Assembly (NCBI RefSeq): GCF_002139855.1
Contig: NZ_CP018789.1
Span: forward strand, 806,001-870,000
Length of the DNA: 64,000 nucleotides
Reading direction: 5' to 3'
Source: Campylobacter porcelli
Lineage (GTDB): Bacteria; Campylobacterota; Campylobacteria; Campylobacterales; Campylobacteraceae
The notes below the pieces were generated by a model. That model worked only from the letters and a program-made list of their open reading frames with translations. It ran no database searches and was not told where the DNA came from. Every line of letters begins with the position of its first letter. The stretch's first letter is position 1. Made by a program: the position numbers and the translations under genes. This document shows positions 58,083 to 64,000 of this stretch, one piece after another.

Positions 58083-60581
58083 ATGGCAACTTCCTATATA
58101 TTACCAAAATCGAAAATGACAGAAGAAGATATTAAATTTCACTATATTACTCCAGCATTGTCGGCTAAATGGGATACTAGAAAAATCACCATGGAGACAG
58201 AGCCTGTAAATAATTTCACGGATGGGAAGGTTCTCATTAAAGGAAATGTTCCAAGTCGTGATAAAGGGAAAAGGTGTGACTATGTTCTTTGGTATAATAA
58301 AGGAACTCCACTAGCAATTGTAGAAGCTAAAGATAATAATCATCCAGCATCCTTTGGTATGCAACAAGCCATTTCCTATGGAATTATGATGAATGTTCCT
58401 TTTGTCTATACTTCAAACGGAGATAGCTTTTTTGAACACGATTTTACAACTGGGCTTGAAAAAGAATTACCACTTTCTGAATTCCCCACAGCTGACGAAC
58501 TTTATCAAAGATGGAAAGGTGCTGATGCAAAAAAAATAGTAGAAGTTGAAAACAAAGAACGATATGAGATAGATGGAGAATCAAAAGTATATAATGTTCC
58601 ACTTTGTTTTGAAGAAAAATTATTAAACACGCCTTTTTATTCTGGTTCAAATTGTTATCCTCCTAGGTACTACCAGCGAAATGCAGTAAATAGAACTCTT
58701 GAAGCAGTAGCAAAACAGCAAAGCCGAATTCTTATTACAATGGCAACAGGAACAGGAAAAACCTATACGGCTTTTCAGATTGTATGGAGACTTCTTGAAT
58801 CTGGAACTAAAAAGAAAGTTCTTTATCTTGCAGACAGAAATAATCTCGTAGATCAGACTATTAACGGCGACTTTAAGCCTTTAGAAAAGGTGATTCATAA
58901 AATCAATTTCCAAAAAGAAGATAAATCGAAAATTTCAGCATATCAGGTCTATTTTGCCCTTTATCAACAGTTGGATTCTACAAAACACAAAGGTGAAGAG
59001 ATAGAAGAAACAGAAGAAGAAATTGAAGCAGAAGTATCAAAGTATAAAGAATTCTTTAAACCAGATTTCTTTGATCTTATTATTGTTGATGAGTGCCATC
59101 GTGGGTCTGCAAAGGCTGATTCTCGCTGGCGAAAGATTCTTGATTATTTTAGTAGTGCTACACAGATTGGTATGACTGCTACACCAAAAGAGACAAAATA
59201 TATTTCTAATATAGATTATTTTGGAGAACCTGTTTACAGCTACAGTCTTAAACAAGGAATTGAAGATGGGTTCCTTGCTCCTTTCAAAGTTATAAATGTA
59301 CACACAAGTATTGATAACGGCTGGAGACCCAAACGAGGTCAAAAGGATATTAACGGAGTAGAAATCCAAGATAGAGAATATAATCTTTCAGATTATGACT
59401 ATAATATTGTCATCCAAGACAGAATTGATGAAGTTGCAAGAGAAATCACAAAGTTTTTAAAAGAAACTGACCGTATGTCCAAGACAATTGTATTTTGTCC
59501 CACAGAAGCCGCTGCAGAAAGAATGCGAGTTGCACTAAATAATTTAAATACAGATATGATTTTAAAAGACAATCAAGGCAATGTAAAAGAGCAGTATGTG
59601 GTTCGTATCACTGGAAGTGATAAATATGGAAAAGAAAAGCTAGATTATTTTATTTCAATTTCGCAGCCCTATCCTGTTATCGCAACTACATCAAAGCTTC
59701 TTTCTACTGGAAGCGACTGCAAGATGGTAAAGCTTATTGTTTTAGATGAGCTAATCAATTCAATGACAGAATTTAAGCAGATAATTGGCCGTGGAACTCG
59801 TCTGAGATATGAAGAGGGAAAAACTCATTTTACAATAATGGATTTTCGTCGTGTAAGTCGTCTATTTGCTGATCCTGAGTGGGATGGAGAGATTGAACAA
59901 GATGAGGACTTTGGAGAAACTAAACCAAAACCAGAAACATCTCCTAAGCCAAATCCTGAAGGCGAAGATGGTGATGAAGGTATTATTGCGCCAATCCCTA
60001 ATCCCAATGTAAAACCTATAATTGGCAAAGGTGGTGTTTCAGTAAAAATTTTGCAACGTGTAGTTAGCATTTATGATACAGACGGAAAACTTCTAAAACA
60101 AGAATCAATAGAAGATTACACAAAGGAAAGTATTATTGGAGCATATCAGACTTTGGAAAACTTTATTCAGACCTGGAATAAAGAACAGAAAAAAGAAGTT
60201 ATCCGAAATATGCTTAAGGAAAAAGGCATTGATCTTGAGCTGATTAAAAAGGATCAGAATATGACTGATGTAGATGACTTTGATTTTATCTGCCATATCG
60301 CATTTAATCAAAAGCCTTTAACTAGACGCGAACGCGCAGAAAATGTAAAGAAGAGAGACATCTTTGGAAAATACGGTGAAGCTGCACGCGAAGTTATAAA
60401 TGCACTTTTGGACAAATATGCTGAACTTGGCATTTACGATATTGAATCAACAGAAATTCTAAAGCAGAATCCATTCACAAAATATGGAAAGCCTTCTAGA
60501 ATTGCGGCTTTATTTGGGGGAAATGATAAGTATAGAGCCGCTATTTGCGAATTAAAAAATGAATTATATAAAATAGCATAA
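58083..60581 (+). CDS. hsdR: HsdR, type I restriction endonuclease subunit
   Basis: 832 aa. The nuclease domain shows the PD-(D/E)xK pattern Asp66 (CDYVLW) and Glu81-x-Lys83 (VEAKD). The motor has Walker A ATGTGKT at 221-227 and DECH at 336-339, with motif VI IGRGTRLRYEE. A Pro/Glu/Gly-rich linker precedes a C-terminal domain ending AALFGGNDKYRAAI, like the EcoEI/EcoAI (type IB) group. It cleaves DNA after ATP-driven translocation. Codon choice (GGA, CTT, CGT, GAA) differs from the flanking core genes, suggesting acquisition. The SD is weak. Confidence 0.94.
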   Translation: MATSYILPKSKMTEEDIKFHYITPALSAKWDTRKITMETEPVNNFTDGKVLIKGNVPSRDKGKRCDYVLWYNKGTPLAIVEAKDNNHPASFGMQQAISYGIMMNVPFVYTSNGDSFFEHDFTTGLEKELPLSEFPTADELYQRWKGADAKKIVEVENKERYEIDGESKVYNVPLCFEEKLLNTPFYSGSNCYPPRYYQRNAVNRTLEAVAKQQSRILITMATGTGKTYTAFQIVWRLLESGTKKKVLYLADRNNLVDQTINGDFKPLEKVIHKINFQKEDKSKISAYQVYFALYQQLDSTKHKGEEIEETEEEIEAEVSKYKEFFKPDFFDLIIVDECHRGSAKADSRWRKILDYFSSATQIGMTATPKETKYISNIDYFGEPVYSYSLKQGIEDGFLAPFKVINVHTSIDNGWRPKRGQKDINGVEIQDREYNLSDYDYNIVIQDRIDEVAREITKFLKETDRMSKTIVFCPTEAAAERMRVALNNLNTDMILKDNQGNVKEQYVVRITGSDKYGKEKLDYFISISQPYPVIATTSKLLSTGSDCKMVKLIVLDELINSMTEFKQIIGRGTRLRYEEGKTHFTIMDFRRVSRLFADPEWDGEIEQDEDFGETKPKPETSPKPNPEGEDGDEGIIAPIPNPNVKPIIGKGGVSVKILQRVVSIYDTDGKLLKQESIEDYTKESIIGAYQTLENFIQTWNKEQKKEVIRNMLKEKGIDLELIKKDQNMTDVDDFDFICHIAFNQKPLTRRERAENVKKRDIFGKYGEAAREVINALLDKYAELGIYDIESTEILKQNPFTKYGKPSRIAALFGGNDKYRAAICELKNELYKIA

Positions 60582-60593
60582 GGAAATGAATAG

Positions 60594-62084
60594 ATGAGTA
60601 ACTTAAGCGGTTTTGTAAAAAGAGTCCGTGATATAATGCGAAATGATGCCGGTATTAACGGTGATGCACAAAGAATTGAGCAGATAGCATGGATGCTTTT
60701 CTTAAAAGTATATGATGCAAAAGAAGAAGATTGGGAATTTGATGATGAAAAATATGAATCTATAATTCCCAAAAACTTGCGTTGGAGAAATTGGGCTCAT
60801 ACAGAAAATCAAAATGATGGACTTACCGGCGACCAACTATTAAATTTTGTAAACAATGACCTTTTTCCAACATTAAAAAAACTTGAAATAAATCCAAGCA
60901 CACCAATTCGCCAAAGTATCGTTCGTACAACATTTGAAGATGCGAACAATTATATGAAAGATGGCGTTTTAATGCGTCAGATAATTAACATTATTGATGA
61001 ACTTGATTTTGGAAACTACGAAGAAACACATGCTTTTGGCGAAATCTATGAAACAATCTTAAAAGAACTTCAAAGTGCAGGAAGTGCTGGTGAGTTTTAT
61101 ACTCCACGCGCTGTAACAGAGTTTATGGCAAAAATGATTAAGCCCCAAATTGGCGAAACAATGGCAGACTTTGCTTGTGGAACAGGAGGCTTCCTTTCAA
61201 GCTGGATAAAAGAACTTGAAGCGATCAAAGACGCAAAAGGATCAATCAGTAATGAAGATTCTGAAAAACTTTACAATTCAATTTACGCAATCGAAAAAAA
61301 ACAATTCCCTTATATGCTTTGCGTAACAAATATGTTACTTCACGGAATTGACAATCCAAAAGTATTTCACGATAACTCACTTACAAAAAAACTTTTAGAT
61401 TACACAAAAAAAGATGCATTTGATGTAATTCTTATGAATCCACCTTATGGCGGAAGCGAAAAAGAAGACATCAAGCAAAACTTTCCAACTGATCTAAAAT
61501 CAAGCGAAACAGCCGACCTTTTTATAGCTGTTATTTTGCATCGTCTAAAGAAAAATGGCCGTGCAGCTGTAATTATCCCTGATGGTTTTTTGTTTGGAAA
61601 TGATAACGCAAAGACAAATCTTAAGAAAAAACTTCTTACAGATTTTAATCTTCATACAGTAGTCAGAATGCCACAAAGTGTCTTTTCTCCTTATACAAGC
61701 ATTACTACAAATATCTTGTTTTTTAATAACGAAGAACCAACCGGTAAAACATGGTTCTACCGTGTAGATATGCCAGAGGGAATTAAACACTTTTCTAAAA
61801 CTAAACCGATGAAACTTTCTGATTTTGATGATTGTGTTGCATGGTGGAATGACCGCAAAGAAATCAATGATAAAGAAGGAAATCCAAAGGCAAAATGTTA
61901 TTCTTCTTGGGAGCTTATAGAAAGTGGATATAATTTTGATGTTTGTGGATATCCCAAAGAGGAAGAAGAAATCTTAAGCATAAAAGATACAATTCTTAAC
62001 TACAAAAAGCATAGTGAAGCTACAGAAGAAAAAATTAACTCAACACTAGCAAAAATCACTGAAATTCTTGGAATTGAATTTTAG
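60594..62084 (+). CDS. hsdM: HsdM, type I DNA methyltransferase subunit
   Basis: 496 aa. An N-terminal helical HsdM_N domain precedes the N6-adenine methylase core: motif I DFACGTGGF at 192-200 (SAM) and motif IV NPPYGG at 282-287 (catalysis). The EFYTPRAVTEFMA stretch just before motif I is typical. With HsdS it methylates adenines in the bipartite recognition site. It starts 12 bases after hsdR with AAGGAAAT in front. Confidence 0.96.
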   Translation: MSNLSGFVKRVRDIMRNDAGINGDAQRIEQIAWMLFLKVYDAKEEDWEFDDEKYESIIPKNLRWRNWAHTENQNDGLTGDQLLNFVNNDLFPTLKKLEINPSTPIRQSIVRTTFEDANNYMKDGVLMRQIINIIDELDFGNYEETHAFGEIYETILKELQSAGSAGEFYTPRAVTEFMAKMIKPQIGETMADFACGTGGFLSSWIKELEAIKDAKGSISNEDSEKLYNSIYAIEKKQFPYMLCVTNMLLHGIDNPKVFHDNSLTKKLLDYTKKDAFDVILMNPPYGGSEKEDIKQNFPTDLKSSETADLFIAVILHRLKKNGRAAVIIPDGFLFGNDNAKTNLKKKLLTDFNLHTVVRMPQSVFSPYTSITTNILFFNNEEPTGKTWFYRVDMPEGIKHFSKTKPMKLSDFDDCVAWWNDRKEINDKEGNPKAKCYSSWELIESGYNFDVCGYPKEEEEILSIKDTILNYKKHSEATEEKINSTLAKITEILGIEF

Positions 62085-62207
62085 ATTTGTATTAAAAATG
62101 CAAAAAATTGGACAAACTAATATTTACATAAACATAAAACTTATGGAGCTTTTAAAGGCATAACCTGTAGGAAATTCCATCAAGTTTAATATAATAAGGA
62201 AACTAAA

Positions 62208-63770
62208 TTGGCAAAGATAAAAAAAGATACAAATTTAAAAAAAGCAATTCTCCAAGCAGCCATCACTGGTCAGTTGATTAGTAATATAGAAGGAGAAACT
62301 GAAACTGGCAAACAGCTTTTAGACAAAATTATTAAAGAGCGCAATAAAAAACTTCTAGCCGAGTGGGAAGAAGCAAAAAAGAAAAACCCAAAAGCCAAAA
62401 AGCCCACTCCAATTGTCGCAAGTGAAATAGCAGAAGATGAAATCCCCTTTGAAATTCCTAAAAATTGGTGTTGGTGTAGATTGGGGAATTTAGGTATTAC
62501 AAATACTGGTGCGACACCTTCAAAAAATAATCCCGAATATTTTGGAAACTTTATCGATTTCCTATCGCCCGGTGATATTCAAAATTCAATAATTACTTAT
62601 GGGAAACAGGGGCTATCAGAAGCTGGATACAAGGTTGCAAGACCAACCCCTTCTGGCACTATAATACAAGTTTGTATTGGTGGTTCTATTGGGAAATGTG
62701 CTGTTGTTGACAGAGAAGTAACTTTTAATCAACAAATAAATTCAATAACAACTATATGTTCTAATACTCAATATATCTATTATGTTCTTTCTTCTGAGTA
62801 TTTTCAAAAAATAATTATAGAGTACTCAACAGGAACTGCAACCCCTATAATTAATAAATCTAGTTGGGAAAAATTATATATTCCCCTTCCACCGCTTGCC
62901 GTGCAAAATGCCATTGTTGCAAAACTTGAAGAAGTGCTGCCTTTGGTTGATGCTTACGAAAATGCAGTTCTCCAAAAAGAGGAGTTAAAAACCGCTCTTT
63001 TTGATAAAGTAAAAAAAGCCATTTTACAAGAAGCAATACAAGGCAAGCTCACAGAATCTTGGCGAAAAACTGCCACAATAGAAGAAACTGGAAAACAACT
63101 TTTAGATAGAATTATTGAAAAGCGCAATAAAAAACTTCTAGCCGAGTGGGAAGAAGCAAAGAAAAAAAACCCAAAAGCCAAAAAGCCCACTCCAATTGTC
63201 GCAAGTGAAATAGCAGAAGATGAAATCCCCTTTGAAATTCCAAAAAATTGGTGTTGGTGTAGATTGGGGGATTTAGGCACATTTATTAATGGGGATAGAG
63301 GAAGTAATTATCCATCAAAAGATAAATTGTCATCCAATGGAGAAATACCTTTTGTAAGTGCAATAAATTTTGAAAATACAACATTGAGAAAAGATAATCT
63401 ATTGTATGTTTCCCAAAAGCAATATGATTTACTTCGAAGTGGGAAATTACAAAAAGAAGATTTTGCAATTTGTATAAGAGGTTCATTAGGTAAATTCTGT
63501 TTTTATCCATTGGAAGTTGGAGCGATTGCATCTTCATTAGTAATTCTTAGAGCAAATGAAATAATTAACAAAAAGTATCTTTATTATTATTTATGTTCTG
63601 ATTTTTTCTATGAAGAAATAAAAAGATTTAACAATGGAACTGCACAACCAAATTTAGCTGCTGGTGATTTAATTAAATTTTTATTTCCACTCCCACCGCT
63701 TGCCGAGCAAGAAAAGATTGTAGAAATAATTGAACAGATATTGCCTTTGTGTGAAAAGTTGGCTTTTTAA
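62208..63770 (+). CDS. hsdS: HsdS, type I specificity subunit with duplicated central region
   Basis: 520 aa, TTG start at 62208 behind AAGGAAA. Two target-recognition domains (about residues 95-225 and 355-490) determine the two halves of the DNA site. Each is preceded by a nearly identical 60-residue stretch (about 33-93 and 292-354: TGKQLLDKII, then AEWEEAKKKNPKAKKP and PIVASEIAEDEIPFEIP). Each TRD ends at a conserved PLPPLA(V/E)Q element. The helical KKAILQ-A-GQL unit occurs at the N-terminus and in the middle but not at the C-terminus, a circularly permuted layout. A 123-bp gap separates it from hsdM. Confidence 0.93.
   Translation: MAKIKKDTNLKKAILQAAITGQLISNIEGETETGKQLLDKIIKERNKKLLAEWEEAKKKNPKAKKPTPIVASEIAEDEIPFEIPKNWCWCRLGNLGITNTGATPSKNNPEYFGNFIDFLSPGDIQNSIITYGKQGLSEAGYKVARPTPSGTIIQVCIGGSIGKCAVVDREVTFNQQINSITTICSNTQYIYYVLSSEYFQKIIIEYSTGTATPIINKSSWEKLYIPLPPLAVQNAIVAKLEEVLPLVDAYENAVLQKEELKTALFDKVKKAILQEAIQGKLTESWRKTATIEETGKQLLDRIIEKRNKKLLAEWEEAKKKNPKAKKPTPIVASEIAEDEIPFEIPKNWCWCRLGDLGTFINGDRGSNYPSKDKLSSNGEIPFVSAINFENTTLRKDNLLYVSQKQYDLLRSGKLQKEDFAICIRGSLGKFCFYPLEVGAIASSLVILRANEIINKKYLYYYLCSDFFYEEIKRFNNGTAQPNLAAGDLIKFLFPLPPLAEQEKIVEIIEQILPLCEKLAF
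62339..62494 (+). repeat. Internal direct repeat of hsdS, copy 1
   Basis: 156 bp starting GCGCAATAAAAAACTTCTAG. It matches copy 2 at 152 of 156 positions by direct comparison, with no gaps, and codes the conserved spacer before the first recognition domain. Confidence 0.9.
63122..63277 (+). repeat. Internal direct repeat of hsdS, copy 2
   Basis: 156 bp in the same reading frame as copy 1, 783 bp further on, with four single-base differences. Similarity extends more weakly upstream into the ACTGG(A/C)AAACA segment. Confidence 0.9.
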
Positions 63771-63808
63771 ATCAATTTAATTATTCTAAATTCTAAGCAA
63801 GATTTTGA

Positions 63809-63834
63809 TAAAATTATGCTAATTAAATAAGGAT
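63809..63834 (+). promoter_or_regulatory. tgt promoter -10 and SD
   Basis: TAAAAT at 63809-63814 (TTTTGATAAAAT context) and an AAGGAT SD before the ATG at 63839. The promoter lies between hsdS and tgt, so tgt does not depend on the hsd transcript. Confidence 0.5.
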
Positions 63835-63838
63835 TTAT

Positions 63839-64000
63839 ATGGAATTTAAAATAGACAAAATAAGCCAAAACGCAAGAGCTTGCACCATAAAGATGGCTCA
63901 TGGCATAATCAAAACTCCAGTGTTTATGCCAGTTGGCACACTTGGAGCGATTAAGAGTCTTGATGCGGTAGATATGAGCGAAATTTTAGACGCTAAGATA
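63839..64000 (+). CDS. tgt: Queuine tRNA-ribosyltransferase (5' part only)
   Basis: The first 54 codons are present and the gene runs off the window. The start [19 protein letters not shown] and the [20 protein letters not shown] stretch are the standard N-terminus of bacterial TGT, which exchanges guanine-34 for preQ1 in tRNAs with GUN anticodons. The codon use returns to the Campylobacter core type, marking the right edge of the hsd insertion. Confidence 0.93.
   Translation, partial: MEFKIDKISQNARACTIKMAHGIIKTPVFMPVGTLGAIKSLDAVDMSEILDAKI

Noticed and set aside
62085-62207. A 21-codon frame between hsdM and hsdS
   Set aside because: Short, no SD and no recognisable sequence; probably just intergenic.
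1-64000. CRISPR arrays, insertion sequences, tRNA or rRNA genes
   Set aside because: No regularly spaced repeats, transposase reading frames or cloverleaf-type sequences were recognised on reading the window; short tRNAs could be missed by eye, but gaps of sufficient size showed none.

Overview
This window is a stretch of a Campylobacter chromosome (Campylobacterota, formerly Epsilonproteobacteria). The evidence is the very AT-rich composition, T-rich promoters with TAtAAT/TAaAAT -10 boxes and mostly no -35, dense translationally coupled operons, and gene groupings familiar from Campylobacter: fliW/bamD/lon, lptB-rpoN behind a TsaE gene, aroB-mscS-mtaB-FtsH-like, single-recombinase XerH, and truB-csrA-ispE. 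The mixture of gene neighbourhoods and the presence of actP, metY and cysK do not look like C. jejuni or C. coli. A species in the fetus/hyointestinalis/lanienae direction is plausible but not proven here.

Layout. 0-5.9 kb: partial fliW diverging from bamD-lon, then katA with a downstream ankyrin-repeat gene and a small unknown gene. 6-8.6 kb (minus): a cysteine/sulfur operon metY-rrf2-cysK with a full -35/-10 promoter. 8.8-17.7 kb (plus): a PseA-like amidotransferase behind a T13 tract, argG, xerH, ftsW-murG, hup, then S4-tsaE-lptB-rpoN. 17.8-23.8 kb: a tightly coupled operon aroB-mscS-mtaB-(FtsH-like ATPase)-mog. 23.8-25.5 kb: a DUF262/DUF1524 (GmrSD-type) gene broken by a +1 shift at an A7 run. 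25.7-33.7 kb (minus): one long housekeeping operon uvrD-truB-csrA-ispE-rplI-hslV-hslU-era-ribBA. 33.9-38.2 kb: a LysR regulator facing a minus-strand set sstT-pepF-(SspB-like). 38.4-42.7 kb: metK-dsbD-rhodanese-unknown-HAD phosphatase. 42.7-48 kb: ilvB-ilvH-lpxD-ppk. 48-51.6 kb: metE and a non-canonical metF. 51.9-53.9 kb: DUF485-actP acetate uptake. 54.6-57.9 kb (minus): a TrkA-like protein, an SDR and a TrmA/RlmC-type methyltransferase. 58-63.8 kb: a complete type I restriction-modification locus hsdR-hsdM-hsdS. The window ends inside tgt.

How the genes work together. Most of the window is core metabolism and cell maintenance. Sulfur amino acid supply is spread over three loci (metY/cysK with a cysteine-free Rrf2 regulator, metE/metF, metK). 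Oxidative and redox defence is represented by katA plus its ankyrin partner and by dsbD plus a periplasmic rhodanese. Accessory DNA is limited to the two defence loci. Both use codons and ribosome-binding sites that look different from their neighbours and sit at operon boundaries.

The most interesting leads are: the HsdS gene with two 156-bp near-identical internal repeats; the homopolymer-disrupted DUF262/DUF1524 gene; an FtsH-family ATPase that has lost the HExxH protease motif; an SspB-like candidate ClpXP adaptor; a MetF homologue lacking the catalytic Glu motif; a TrmA-length methyltransferase carrying an RlmC-type Fe-S cysteine set; and a degraded or leader-type region upstream of metE. 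I did not find a convincing wholly new multi-gene system, and no tRNA, rRNA, CRISPR array or insertion sequence was recognised.
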